A stretch of DNA of 64,000 bases from Marinobacter halodurans (GCF_004327985.1 NZ_SJDL01000027.1:1-64000); one strand, 5' to 3'; shown: positions 13,745 to 22,688, numbered from the stretch's first letter. A program made the numbers and translations. The notes: a model not told the origin generated them from the sequence alone.

Positions 13745-15424
13745 ATGCTGAACCAACTGATCGTCGCCAATTACGCCATTGCCGAGCGCGTCGAACTGCA
13801 GTTCCGCCAGGGCATGACCACGCTGACCGGGGAAACCGGCGCCGGCAAATCCATTGTTCTCGATGCCCTCGGCCTCGTCCTGGGCGGACGCGCCGATGCC
13901 GGCGCCGTCAGGCACGGCGCCAAGCGGGCGGATATTACCGCCAGCTTTGACGTCAGCCGCATTGCCGAAGCCCGCCAATGGCTGGAAGCCCACGACCTGG
14001 ATGACGAAAACGACTGCATCCTGCGCCGGGTGATCAGCAAAGACGGTCGCTCCCGCGCCTATATCAACGGCCAACCCTGCCCGCTGGCCGATTTGCGGGA
14101 ACTGGGCGGCATGCTGATGGACATCCACAGCCAGCACCAGCACCAGTCATTGCTGCAAAAGGAAACCCATCGCAAACTGCTGGACGAGTTCGCCGACGCC
14201 GACAAGCTGGCGGGCGAGGTCCGTGCCGCCTGGAAAGCCTGGCACCAGACCCAGCAGCGGCTGGGGGAGCTGCGCGGCAACCGCGACGAGAACGAAGCAC
14301 GCCTGCAACTGCTGCGCTACCAGGTGGAAGAACTCGACCGACTGGCGCTGGAAGACGACGAGCTGGACAACCTGGAAGCCGAGCAGGCTCGCCTGAGTCA
14401 CGCTGAAACCGTCCTGCACAATTGCCACCAGGCGTCCGTCCTATGCAGCGAGGACGAGCCCAGCGCGGCCAGTCTGATCCAGCAGGCCCTGCAACAGCTC
14501 GAGCAACTGCCGGTGGAGATCCCGGCTCTGGCCGACACCCTGCAGATGCTGAACGAGGCCCAGATCCAGGTCAGCGAAGCCGGCAACAACCTGCGCCACT
14601 TCGTAGAAGACTACGACGCCGACCCGGCCCGCCTGGAAGAGGTGGAAGCCCGCCTGAGCACGATTTACGAGCTGGCCCGCAAGCACCGGGTGACCCCGGA
14701 GACCCTGGGCGAGCTACACACCCAGCTCCAGTCCGAGCTGGAGGAGCTGGACGGCGGCGAAGGCAGCCTCGAGCGCCTGGAGGCCGACGTGGCCGAACTG
14801 TTTGAGACTTGGCAGGCGAAGGCGGACGAGCTGACCAGCCGACGCGAGAAGGCCGCGGCGGAACTCGACAGCCGTATCGCCGGAGAGCTGGCCCACCTGA
14901 GTATGCCCTCCGTCCAGTTCGTTACCCGGCTGGCTCGCCACGAGAAGAATGCGCCTTCGGCGGTCGGCAACGAGGACATTGAATTCCTGATCAGCGCCAA
15001 CCCGGGTCAACCCGCCCGCTCGCTGAGCAAAGTGGCATCCGGCGGCGAACTGTCGCGGATCAGCCTGGCCATCCAGGTGGTGGTCGCCCAGACCTCGACC
15101 ATCCCCACGCTGGTCTTCGACGAAGTGGATGTGGGTATTGGCGGGGGCACTGCGGAGGTGGTCGGCCGTCTGCTGCGCCAATTGGGCGAGAACGGTCAGG
15201 TCCTGTGCGTCACCCACCTGCCCCAGGTGGCTGCCCAGGCCCACCAGCACCTGTTCGTCAGCAAGTTCAGCGAACAGGACGCCACCTTCTCGCGGATCGA
15301 GGCACTCAACGACGACGGCCGGGTCAAGGAAGTCGCCCGGATGCTCGGCGGTGTCGACATGACGGAGCAGACCCTGGCCCATGCCCAGGAAATGTTCCAG
15401 AAGGGGCAGGCCACACATCACTGA
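13745..15424 (+). CDS. recN: DNA repair protein RecN
   Basis: SMC-like ATPase that acts early in double-strand break repair, induced by the SOS response. 559 residues: N-terminal half-ATPase with Walker A GETGAGKS, a long coiled coil (about 160-370), then signature SGGELSRISLAI and Walker B LVFDEVDVGIGG. ATG at 13745 gives the canonical MLNQLIVANYAI. Two LexA boxes precede it and a strong terminator follows. Confidence 0.97.
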   Translation: MLNQLIVANYAIAERVELQFRQGMTTLTGETGAGKSIVLDALGLVLGGRADAGAVRHGAKRADITASFDVSRIAEARQWLEAHDLDDENDCILRRVISKDGRSRAYINGQPCPLADLRELGGMLMDIHSQHQHQSLLQKETHRKLLDEFADADKLAGEVRAAWKAWHQTQQRLGELRGNRDENEARLQLLRYQVEELDRLALEDDELDNLEAEQARLSHAETVLHNCHQASVLCSEDEPSAASLIQQALQQLEQLPVEIPALADTLQMLNEAQIQVSEAGNNLRHFVEDYDADPARLEEVEARLSTIYELARKHRVTPETLGELHTQLQSELEELDGGEGSLERLEADVAELFETWQAKADELTSRREKAAAELDSRIAGELAHLSMPSVQFVTRLARHEKNAPSAVGNEDIEFLISANPGQPARSLSKVASGGELSRISLAIQVVVAQTSTIPTLVFDEVDVGIGGGTAEVVGRLLRQLGENGQVLCVTHLPQVAAQAHQHLFVSKFSEQDATFSRIEALNDDGRVKEVARMLGGVDMTEQTLAHAQEMFQKGQATHH

Positions 15425-15521
15425 TCACGGACGTTCCTGGCGGGTTCGGCGACCAGGGACGTTTCGCCCGAGAATTCCGCGCCGCGGATATTTCCCCCCA
15501 CGCTCAACCCCGAGCGTTTAC

Positions 15522-15553
15522 GAGGCAGCCCCCTGGGTCTGCCTCTTTTTTTT
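15522..15553 (+). terminator. Terminator of recN
   Basis: Stem GAGGCAG / CTGCCTC with loop CCCCCTGGGT, then eight T. Confidence 0.85.
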
Positions 15554-15593
15554 GGATCAATGACGCGCAACCACCCATCTTTTCGCTGCACCA

Positions 15594-15630
15594 ACAAAAA
15601 CGCCCCTGCGTCTGACGCCGGGGCGTTTGT
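15594..15630 (-). terminator. Terminator of fur
   Basis: On the minus strand AACGCCCC...GGGGCGTT with following T-run (TTTTTG), 27 bases behind the fur stop codon. Confidence 0.85.
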
Positions 15631-15656
15631 TTCCCAATGACACGGGAGAAGACGGA

Positions 15657-16070
15657 TCAGCTTTTCTTGATCGGCTTCACGTAGAGAATCAGGCTGTGGT
15701 CCACAATTTCGTAGCCGTGCTCACGGGCAACCTTACGCTGTTGTTCCTCGATCACCTGATCGTAGAATTCGACCACTTCACCGGATTCGGTGCAGACCAT
15801 ATGGTCATGGTGATCTTCCCGCGCCATCTCAAAGACCGCGTGACCACCCTCGAAGTTATGACGCAGCACAAGGCCCGCTGCCTCAAACTGGGTCAACACG
15901 CGATATACGGTCGCCAGACCGACATCATCTCCGGCGTCGAGAAGTTTTTTATAAACATCTTCTGCGCTCAGATGATGTTCCTCGGAATTTTCAAGGATGT
16001 TGAAGATCTTAACCCTGGGCAGGGTCACCTTGAGTCCGACCTTGCGTAATTCAGCGTTTTCAGATGACAT
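15657..16070 (-). CDS. fur: Ferric uptake regulator Fur
   Basis: Iron-responsive repressor. 137 residues: N-terminal winged helix (LPRVKIFNIL...ATVYRVLTQFEAAGLV) and the metal-binding dimerisation domain with HHDHMVC. Only the first cysteine of the E. coli CxxC pair is present (CTESG), as is also known from Pseudomonas Fur, so a structural Cys4 zinc site is not expected. Divergent from bamE with overlapping promoter elements. Confidence 0.97.
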   Translation of the reverse strand: MSSENAELRKVGLKVTLPRVKIFNILENSEEHHLSAEDVYKKLLDAGDDVGLATVYRVLTQFEAAGLVLRHNFEGGHAVFEMAREDHHDHMVCTESGEVVEFYDQVIEEQQRKVAREHGYEIVDHSLILYVKPIKKS

Positions 16071-16086
16071 GCTGCTGTTTCGCTCT

Positions 16087-16139
16087 TTGGTGTACTGTCT
16101 GCTTCCGTTATGATACCCATCCTGACACGTTCAGGCCAA
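16087..16139. promoter_or_regulatory. Divergent, overlapping fur / bamE promoters
   Basis: Plus strand: TTGGTG (16087-16092), 16 bases, TATGAT (16109-16114) towards bamE. Minus strand: TTGGCC (16139-16134), 18 bases, TATCAT (16115-16110) towards fur. The two -10 hexamers overlap by five bases. No clear Fur box was seen. Confidence 0.45.
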
Positions 16140-16190
16140 TAAACCGGCCCGGTCAGGCAAGCATTCCAAGATAGAGGATTCCACCCCCTG

Positions 16191-16517
16191 ATGCAAAAGC
16201 TCGCCGCCCTACTCTCCCTTGTCCTGCTGGCCGGTTGCGTGTTTCCCGGCGTTTACAAGATCAACGTCCAGCAAGGCAACATAGTCGACGATGAAACACT
16301 CGCCCAGTTGCAGAAGGGCATGCCTCGCGAACAGGTCCACGCCATCCTGGGCACACCGATCATGCTCAACCCGGTGGACGACTCCCGCGAGTACTACATG
16401 TACACCTTCCAGAAGGGCGGGGGGGATATCAAGAATCAGCGGGTCATCGTCTACTATGACGGCGACAGCTACACCTCTTACGAAGCCCAGCTTCTGGACA
16501 AGACACCCGCCTACTAG
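16191..16517 (+). CDS. bamE: Outer membrane assembly lipoprotein BamE (OmlA/SmpA)
   Basis: Lipoprotein of the BAM complex. 108 residues with a lipobox LLAGC (Cys about residue 16) after a short signal peptide, then the SmpA/OmlA fold (LQKGMPREQVHAILGTPI...YYMYTFQKGGG). Divergent from fur, as in many gammaproteobacteria, and convergent with rnfH. Confidence 0.95.
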   Translation: MQKLAALLSLVLLAGCVFPGVYKINVQQGNIVDDETLAQLQKGMPREQVHAILGTPIMLNPVDDSREYYMYTFQKGGGDIKNQRVIVYYDGDSYTSYEAQLLDKTPAY

Positions 16518-16561
16518 CCTGCTAAAGGGGCCTGGAAACCTGCCCCATCAGTGCTGTTGTA

Positions 16562-16858
16562 TCAATCTTTCTTCTTGCGGGCCCGGTTCAGCCGGGCCTG
16601 CTTGGGATCGATCTTGAGCGGTCGGTAAATCTCGACGCGGTCTCCATCGCGCAGCGCGTGCTCACGCGGTGCCTTGACCACCTTGCCGAAGATACCCATA
16701 TCGGCGTTGTCCAGATCGATGTCCGGAAAGACCGTGCAGATATCCGACGCCTCAGCCGCCTCAAACGCTGTCGTTCCCTCAGGCACGTTGACCGGGCAGA
16801 TCGCCTGCTTTTCCGGCGTGGCGTAGGCCACCTCGACGCGAATCGTTGGACCACTCAC
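16562..16858 (-). CDS. rnfH: RnfH family protein (RatB)
   Basis: Ubiquitin-like fold protein of 98 residues usually coded next to ratA; function not settled. It shows VEVAYATPEKQ and VPEGTTAFEAAEAS, then FGKVVKAPREHALRDGDRVEIYRPL. A GTG at 16858 is taken as start because it overlaps the ratA stop codon (GTGA), indicating translational coupling. A basic tail (RLNRARKKKD) ends the protein. Confidence 0.92.
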   Translation of the reverse strand: MSGPTIRVEVAYATPEKQAICPVNVPEGTTAFEAAEASDICTVFPDIDLDNADMGIFGKVVKAPREHALRDGDRVEIYRPLKIDPKQARLNRARKKKD

Positions 16859-17301
16859 GGCGCTTCCCCTCCGTAGACCACCTTCGCCCTCTGGCAAAAG
16901 GCGTCCACCATGGTATTGGCGGCCTGGCCGAAAACCTTGCCGAACGTCATGCGCGCCAGCGAACCCGCCAGTTCGAAGCGCAGCTTCAGGATGACCTTGC
17001 AGGCATTCTCGTTCAGGGCCACGAACTCCCAACTGCCACCAAGATTGCTGAATGGCCCCTCCACCAGCGACATTTCGATCTGGTGCGGCGCCTCGAGCCG
17101 ATTGCGGGTGGTCAGGCGATGCCGGACACCGGATTTGGCCACGTCGATGGAGGCCACGATCTCCGTGTCGCTAGCGGTGTGGATTTCCGTACCGTCGCAC
17201 CAGGGCAGGAACTCGGGATAACGGTCGACATCGTTGACCAGGGCATACATCTGCTCCGCTGAATGCCAGACCAGGGCGGATTTTTCGATGACTTGAGCCA
17301 T
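16855..17301 (-). CDS. ratA: RatA-type START/polyketide-cyclase-like protein
   Basis: 148 residues of the Coq10/START family. The E. coli member was described as a ribosome-associated inhibitor; a role in ubiquinone handling is equally possible for the family. Visible family pieces are MAQVIEKSALVWHSAEQMYALVND (N-terminal helix, start at 17301) and YPEFLPWCDG. Coupled to rnfH. Confidence 0.93.
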   Translation of the reverse strand: MAQVIEKSALVWHSAEQMYALVNDVDRYPEFLPWCDGTEIHTASDTEIVASIDVAKSGVRHRLTTRNRLEAPHQIEMSLVEGPFSNLGGSWEFVALNENACKVILKLRFELAGSLARMTFGKVFGQAANTMVDAFCQRAKVVYGGEAP

Positions 17302-17356
17302 GCGGGACTGAACACTTCCTGCAATGAGATTGGAACACACCGGCCCGTGGGCCGAG

Positions 17357-19015
17357 TCAGACACTATGATAAAGCATATCGTTGTTGGATGCGGGAGTTG
17401 ATGGCTCAGGGCCGGGTCGAGCCTGCACCGGCGTCGAACCCGGGGGAACGATCGCTTCCGATTTCTCCGGCTGGGGATCGCTCACCGGCTCATCCTCCGT
17501 TGCCGACCCATCGCCCGGGGTTATGCCTTCCGGGGGCGCTTCGGGCGAGGTGGCATCCGGAGTACCGGCCGGATCCTCTATCGGCGTGTCGCCACTGCAC
17601 CAGAACGGAGAACCACCGCCGTTGCACAGCGACGCCCCGGACTGCATCGCATAGTGAATCCCCACGTACACGATGATCGCGGGCAGGATCAGCCGCAGGA
17701 CCCAGACCCAGCAGGTCCGCAGCAACACCGGCGTGCGGCCGATCAGACGCGCCACCATGTCATCCGGTAGCGCCCAGCCAACGAAGAAAGCCAGCAGGAT
17801 GCTGACTACCGGGATCAGCAACGTGCTGGTCACCATCTCGATCCACCGATACGGCGTGCCGCCCAACAGGGTAATGTCCGACCAGGCATTGAAGGAAAAC
17901 AGACTGAGAAGCCCCACCAACCAGGCCGCGGCACCGACCAGCAGCACACACCGGCGTCGGGGCGCGGCCAGGCGCTCCTGCAGCCAGCTCACCGCCGGCT
18001 CCAGCAGGGCCAGGGACGAACTCCAGGCCGCCAGGACGATCATGGCGAAAAACGCCGTCAGCACGAACTGACCACCCGGCATCACACCGACGCTTTCGGG
18101 AATGGCTATGAACACCAGGCGAAACCCTTGCAGGGGTTCCCCGCCCCCGGTGCCGTGGCTGAATACCAGTGTGTAAAGCACCAGGCCGGCCACGATCGCG
18201 ATCAACGTATCCACCAGCGCCACCGCCAGCACCGAGCGCTTGAGCGGTGTCGTTGGTGCGGAATAGGCGCCGAAGACGATCAAGATACCGGTCCCCAGGG
18301 AGAGGGTGTAAAAGGCGTGGGTCAATGCCTTGCGCACGCTGTCGAAGGTGACGTCTTCCGGGCGCATCACCAACAGGTAGTCGACGGCCGCCGGGAAGTT
18401 GCCGTGCTGAATGGCGAACACCAGCAATCCGCCCAACAGCAGCATGAATGCCGGCACGACCACCCGGAGAGCGCGTTCCAGACCACCGGTGACGCCCTGC
18501 ATGGACGCCACCAGCACCAGGATCAGGAAGCCGGCATGCCAGCCCATGAAATGCCGGGCATTCTCCGGCTCCTGCACCAGCGACGCCAGGATTCCCGCCA
18601 GTTGGCGGGGCGAGGCATCATCGAGCCGGCCGTATGCGGCGTAGAACACATAGGCCAGGCAAATGCCGCCAATCACCGCGTAAAAGGTCAGGACCAGGAA
18701 ACCGGCCAGCACACTGAGCCGGCCGCTCCATATCCAGCGGGGCGGCGCGCCGGCCCCGCGGGCCAGGCTGCCGATCGCGATCACCACGCCATGCCGGGCG
18801 CCACGGCCGATCACGGCTTCGGTCAGAACCAGGGGAAGAGTCAGGATCAGAAGACAGGCCAGGTAGAACAGGATGAAGACCCCGCCGCCATTCTGGCCGG
18901 CCATATGGGGAAAGGTCCACAGATCGCTCAGCCCGATCGTGGCGCCGGTCGTGGCCCAGAAAAAGGTGGTGCGGTGGGACCAGGAGCCGACCGGGGTTTG
19001 ATAACGTCCAAGCAT
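17357..19015 (-). CDS. Neurotransmitter:sodium symporter (NSS) family transporter, divergent
   Basis: 552 residues with about 11-12 membrane helices. The TM1 signature is recognisable (GATIGLSDLWTFPHMAGQNG, about residues 24-42) and the second repeat follows. Key positions differ from LeuT-like members: the Asn that binds sodium (N27 in LeuT) is Asp31 and the gate Arg (R30) is Thr34. After the last helix comes a Pro/Glu/Ser/Thr-rich tail of about 90 residues with no visible domain. The substrate cannot be named. It lies between ratA and smpB, genes that are often close neighbours, so it may be an insertion. Confidence 0.8.
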   Translation of the reverse strand: MLGRYQTPVGSWSHRTTFFWATTGATIGLSDLWTFPHMAGQNGGGVFILFYLACLLILTLPLVLTEAVIGRGARHGVVIAIGSLARGAGAPPRWIWSGRLSVLAGFLVLTFYAVIGGICLAYVFYAAYGRLDDASPRQLAGILASLVQEPENARHFMGWHAGFLILVLVASMQGVTGGLERALRVVVPAFMLLLGGLLVFAIQHGNFPAAVDYLLVMRPEDVTFDSVRKALTHAFYTLSLGTGILIVFGAYSAPTTPLKRSVLAVALVDTLIAIVAGLVLYTLVFSHGTGGGEPLQGFRLVFIAIPESVGVMPGGQFVLTAFFAMIVLAAWSSSLALLEPAVSWLQERLAAPRRRCVLLVGAAAWLVGLLSLFSFNAWSDITLLGGTPYRWIEMVTSTLLIPVVSILLAFFVGWALPDDMVARLIGRTPVLLRTCWVWVLRLILPAIIVYVGIHYAMQSGASLCNGGGSPFWCSGDTPIEDPAGTPDATSPEAPPEGITPGDGSATEDEPVSDPQPEKSEAIVPPGSTPVQARPGPEPSTPASNNDMLYHSV

Positions 19016-19317
19016 TCGAGTGTCCCGTCTGGTTAATTCGCTGATCTACTGAGCGCCTGAACGTGATTGCCGCCGCCCGCCGGGGTCGCGGCCGGTCCCT
19101 CCCCCGGAGTTCCAGCGCATCCATCGCTGGCCGCATTGTAGCGGAAACCCGTGACAGCATTCATCCACGAGCCCCGGCCCGGTGATCAACCCGTGACCCG
19201 CTTGTCACTACTGGGCTACAATGCGTCGTTTCGCCGGGGCGGCCTCTATCTTTCCGGCCGGCATCTTCATCGCTGGTCCACGCCCCATCGACATATCCAG
19301 GTAACGATTCGACATCC
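19016..19317. other. Divergent spacer between the NSS transporter and smpB
   Basis: 302 bases holding the promoters of both genes. I could not assign specific -35/-10 pairs and see no gene or repeat here. Confidence 0.4.
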
Positions 19318-19800
19318 ATGAGCAAGAAGAAACCGGGCACTGGCAGCAGCACGATTGCGCTGAATAAAAAAGCCAAGCACGAGTACCACATCGAGGAACG
19401 GTTCGAAGCCGGCCTGTCCCTGCTGGGCTGGGAGGTCAAATCCCTGCGTGCGGGCAAGGCCCAGCTGGTCGATGCCTATGTCCTGTTCAAGGACGGCGAA
19501 GCCTGGCTCCTCGGTGCTCACATCACACCGCTGAGCACGGCTTCCACCCACGTCATCTGTGACCCGACACGGACACGGAAGCTGCTGCTGCACGCCAAGG
19601 AAATCGCCAAGCTGATTGGCGCCACCCAACAACAGGGCCACACCTGTATTCCGCTGGCCTTGTACTGGAAGAAGAACAGGGTCAAGTGCGAGATCGCGCT
19701 GGTCAAAGGCAAGAAGCAGTATGACAAACGCCAGACCGAGAAAGAGCGCGACTGGAACCGCCAGAAGCAACGAATCTTGAGAGAAGTCAACCAAGCGTAA
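19318..19800 (+). CDS. smpB: SsrA-binding protein SmpB
   Basis: Binds tmRNA and brings it to stalled ribosomes for trans-translation. 160 residues: OB-fold core ([24 protein letters not shown]) and the basic C-terminal tail ([20 protein letters not shown]) that enters the decoding centre. Its partner ssrA lies 1.7 kb downstream; an acyltransferase gene separates them. Confidence 0.97.
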   Translation: MSKKKPGTGSSTIALNKKAKHEYHIEERFEAGLSLLGWEVKSLRAGKAQLVDAYVLFKDGEAWLLGAHITPLSTASTHVICDPTRTRKLLLHAKEIAKLIGATQQQGHTCIPLALYWKKNRVKCEIALVKGKKQYDKRQTEKERDWNRQKQRILREVNQA

Positions 19801-19942
19801 GATATTTCCCTGTCGCCTCTATTATCACTTCCGACCCACCCTGTCGCAGTCCTATACTGTTCCACTTCGGGTGGGTCCGCGCCCTGAGTCTGCAGTCCGA
19901 CGCGACACCTCACCCTCTCACCACGGAATGACGAGAGGGCTT

Positions 19943-21385
19943 ATGACTCGTATACGAACACCCATGACAGCCGTCGACCGCGCCTGGCTGCGCATGGAAT
20001 CCCCGGAAAACCCCATGATGATCGGCGCCGTGCTGGTCTTCGACGAGCCGATTGACCTGCCGCGCTTTCGCCAGGTGCTGGAAGATCGCTTCCTGTGCTT
20101 CCGCCGCTTTCGCCAGATTGTGGAGCACGCCGGCGACCGCACCTACTGGCATGACGATCCGACGTTCGACCTGGACAACCACCTGCAGGTGGTCGCCCTG
20201 CCCGGGCGCGCCGACGAAGCGACCCTGCAATCCTTCGCCAGCGACCTGAACAGCACGCCGCTGAATCCCAACCGGCCGTTGTGGCAGGTCCATTACGTGG
20301 ATAACTACCAGGGCGGTTGCGCGCTGATTGTGCGCATCCATCACTGCATCGCTGACGGGATCTCCCTGGTGCGGGTCCTGCTGGCGCTCACGGATGACAA
20401 GCCCGGCCGCCACCTGCACGCCGTCCCGCCTGGAACCCGTCCGGGCGAGAGCCGCTGGCAGTCGATCCAGCGCCGAGCTCGCGAGTGGCGCCACACCGCC
20501 GGCGCAGGCGTGGAACAGCTGCGCCACTTTGCCCATAACGTGCAGCAGGATCCCACGTACCCCCTTCGACTGTTGCGGACCGGCAGTCGCATTGGACTGG
20601 AGTGCGCCAAGCTCGGCCTGACCCCAGCCGACCCGCCGACACCGCTCAAGGGAGCACTCGGCGGTCGCAAGCAAGTGGCCTGGGCCTGCCTGCCCCTGAA
20701 AGACGTCAAGGACACCGCCCGTGCGCTCAAGGGCACCGTCAACGACGTCCTGATGACAGCCGCCACCGGCGCCTTGCACGAATACCTGCGGGAGGAAGCG
20801 TTCGACCTGCCGGACTGCGGCATCCGCGTTGCCGTGCCGTTCAACCTGCGCCCGCTGCACCAGCCGGTGGAAACCCTGGGCAACCAGTTCGGCCTGGTGC
20901 TGGTGCCGCTGCCGATCGACGTGGACTGCCCGCGCATGCGCTTCCGCCAGGTGCAGGATCACATGAACCGGCTCAAGCGTTCCTGGCAGGCCCAGGTCAC
21001 CTACAGCCTGCTGGACCTGTTTGGGCGCGGCCCGGACATCCTCGAACGTCGGGCACTGGCATTACTCAGCCAGAAAGCCTCGGCGGTACTGACCAACGTG
21101 CCCGGCCCACGCCGCCCGGTCTACCTGGCCGGCGCCCGTCTGCGCCAGCCCATGTTCTGGGTGCCGCAGACCGGCGGCATCGGCATCGGCATGAGCATCT
21201 TCAGTTACACCGACAGCGTGCAGTTCGGCATCATCGTCGACAAGAAACTGGGCTTGGATCCGCAACGGGTGATGACCGCGTTCGAGAAGAGTTTCTACGA
21301 CCTCCACGCCGTAGCCGGCACGCCCGGCACCTACCCACAGGTCGAGCGACGTGAAGTGGAACGGCGTAAAGCGTCGTCGTTCTAG
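19943..21385 (+). CDS. Wax ester synthase / diacylglycerol acyltransferase (WS/DGAT)
   Basis: Transfers acyl-CoA groups to fatty alcohols or diacylglycerol, making storage wax esters or triacylglycerol. 480 residues with the N-terminal AVDRAWLRMES segment, the catalytic HHxxxDG motif (IHHCIADGISL), a GTVNDVLM (ND) motif and the NVPGPRRP segment near the C-terminus. ATG at 19943 is chosen; ATGs at 19928 and 19963 are alternatives. Marinobacter species carry several such enzymes, and the substrate preference of this one cannot be read from sequence. It sits between smpB and ssrA. Confidence 0.88.
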   Translation: MTRIRTPMTAVDRAWLRMESPENPMMIGAVLVFDEPIDLPRFRQVLEDRFLCFRRFRQIVEHAGDRTYWHDDPTFDLDNHLQVVALPGRADEATLQSFASDLNSTPLNPNRPLWQVHYVDNYQGGCALIVRIHHCIADGISLVRVLLALTDDKPGRHLHAVPPGTRPGESRWQSIQRRAREWRHTAGAGVEQLRHFAHNVQQDPTYPLRLLRTGSRIGLECAKLGLTPADPPTPLKGALGGRKQVAWACLPLKDVKDTARALKGTVNDVLMTAATGALHEYLREEAFDLPDCGIRVAVPFNLRPLHQPVETLGNQFGLVLVPLPIDVDCPRMRFRQVQDHMNRLKRSWQAQVTYSLLDLFGRGPDILERRALALLSQKASAVLTNVPGPRRPVYLAGARLRQPMFWVPQTGGIGIGMSIFSYTDSVQFGIIVDKKLGLDPQRVMTAFEKSFYDLHAVAGTPGTYPQVERREVERRKASSF

Positions 21386-21398
21386 TAGAAATACGGAG

Positions 21399-21433
21399 GC
21401 CCGCTCACACGAATGTCCTTGAAGTGAGCGGGG
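21399..21433 (+). other. Inverted repeat overlapping the ssrA promoter
   Basis: CCCGCTCAC, 15-base loop, GTGAGCGGG, behind the acyltransferase stop codon and across the ssrA -35 element. No T-run follows. Confidence 0.5.
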
Positions 21434-21448
21434 CTGGCCCCATATACT
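21419..21448 (+). promoter_or_regulatory. Sigma-70 promoter of ssrA
   Basis: TTGAAG (21419-21424), 18 bases, TATACT (21443-21448); the mature tmRNA starts 11 bases later. Confidence 0.75.
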
Positions 21449-21458
21449 TGTCATGCAA

Positions 21459-21825
21459 GGGGACGACATGGCTTCGACGCTGGTTACGAACCCTTGGGTG
21501 CATGTCGAGATGGCAGCCAATCTCGTTAATCCAAAGCTGCTTTAAAATAGTCGCAAACGACGAAAACTACGCACTGGCGGCGTAAGCCGTTCCAGTCGTC
21601 CTGACTGGGGTGCCTACTACCCAGAAGCAACACCTCAGGACGTCATCATGAGTAGGACGCTCTATCAGTCAGAGCTCACTGCCTGATAGCTAAGATATAA
21701 AGAGCTCGCCTCTTACACCCTGACCTTCGGGTCGTTTGAGGTTAAATCAATAGAAGGAAGCTAAGCATGTAGATCTCAAGGCAGAGGACTGGCGGACGCG
21801 GGTTCGATTCCCGCCGTCTCCACCA
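21459..21825 (+). ncRNA. ssrA: Transfer-messenger RNA (tmRNA)
   Basis: 367 bases. The 5' end GGGGAC pairs with GTCTCC before the 3' ACCA; the T-arm reads GCGGGTTCGATTCCCGC. The tag reading frame starts with the resume codon GCA at 21553 and codes ANDENYALAA, stop TAA at 21583-21585. It rescues stalled ribosomes with SmpB. The tag ends in LAA, the ClpXP degron. Confidence 0.97.
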
Positions 21826-21835
21826 AGATCCCACG

Positions 21836-21867
21836 AAAAAGCCCCTGATTTTCAGGGGCTTTTTTTA
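21836..21867 (+). terminator. Terminator of ssrA
   Basis: AAAAAGCCCCTGA-TTT-TCAGGGGCTTTTTTT. Confidence 0.9.
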
Positions 21868-21910
21868 TGCTGCTGACCCATCCTGAGTCATCCAACCGAA
21901 AATTGTCGCG

Positions 21911-21930
21911 ACGGCGGGAATCGAACCTGC
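21911..21930 (-). repeat. Inverted partial copy of the tmRNA 3' T-arm
   Basis: Read on the minus strand, this contains GGTTCGATTCCCGCCGTC, identical over 18 bases to the T-arm and acceptor side of ssrA (about 21801-21818), about 90 bases downstream and inverted. The acceptor CC-ACCA is not retained (GTCGCGAC follows). Confidence 0.75.
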
Positions 21931-21993
21931 ATTCGCTGAAACGTAAAACGACAAAGGCCGCCCAATCGAGCGGCCTTCCTGATGCTCCTGACG

Positions 21994-22221
21994 TTACTCT
22001 CCCACCACCCTCGGGCATTCCGGCACCATGTCGGCGCCGGTGTCGGCGGTTAGAATCCGGAGCAGTTCTTCCGCTTTTGCCAAGGTCATCCCGACCTGAA
22101 CCAGCTCGCCGTTGGAATCAACGACAACGTGGTGTTCCCTGACGATCTCGCCATGTTCACCCGCGTGAGACACCTTGAGCAGCTGGTAGCCGTCCTCACT
22201 CTTCAACACGGTAACGGGCAT
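21994..22221 (-). CDS. Small hypothetical protein (75 aa)
   Basis: Not recognised. The frame from ATG 22221 has AGGGAG about 6 bases upstream and codes a soluble acidic protein with alternating strands (YQLLKVSHAGEHGEIVREHH, VVVDSNGELVQVGMTL) and a final helix (AKAEELLRIL). No signal peptide or membrane helix. It stands alone, convergent with ssrA. Confidence 0.6.
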   Translation of the reverse strand: MPVTVLKSEDGYQLLKVSHAGEHGEIVREHHVVVDSNGELVQVGMTLAKAEELLRILTADTGADMVPECPRVVGE

Positions 22222-22269
22222 TCGGCTCTCCCTTCTTTGATGGTCTGTGGATGAAAATGAGTGTGCCAC

Positions 22270-22688
22270 GGGCCAAACCCGACGTGTGTAGCATTTTGAA
22301 AGGCAAATGTTTTATTGATTTCACATTGTGTCAGCAGCACGATGACGGTGCGCCATCGCTGTATCCGGGGATTGACGCCGCATTGCTGGCCTGACAGGGA
22401 GGCCGGCAACGGCCAGGGACGTCAACCTCAACCGATCCACAGATCGTTAGGATGCAACCTGTTATGCAAAATCACAGGCTGTAACGGAAGCGTGCGCAAC
22501 TGAAACATCAATCGCTTTCGCCGACACATCCTGCAGCCATTCAGGTCTATATGAGCAAACGGAACCGATCATCGAGCGGCCAATCCATTTTGGAGGCCGG
22601 TCTGCTCTCACCATTAGATTTCGGGGGGATTACTTTCAACCTCGTCTAAACTGGAAACCATCACGTCTTCCGGAAGGCACCCACTGCC
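22270..22688. other. Spacer without recognised gene
   Basis: About 420 bases between two divergent genes. It is visibly more AT-rich than its surroundings. No RNA, repeat or conserved short frame was recognised. Confidence 0.4.

Noticed and set aside
21867-22142. Short frame downstream of ssrA (RRRESNLHSLKRK...)
   Set aside because: It comes from the inverted T-arm copy and overlaps the antisense small gene; such translations are known artefacts.
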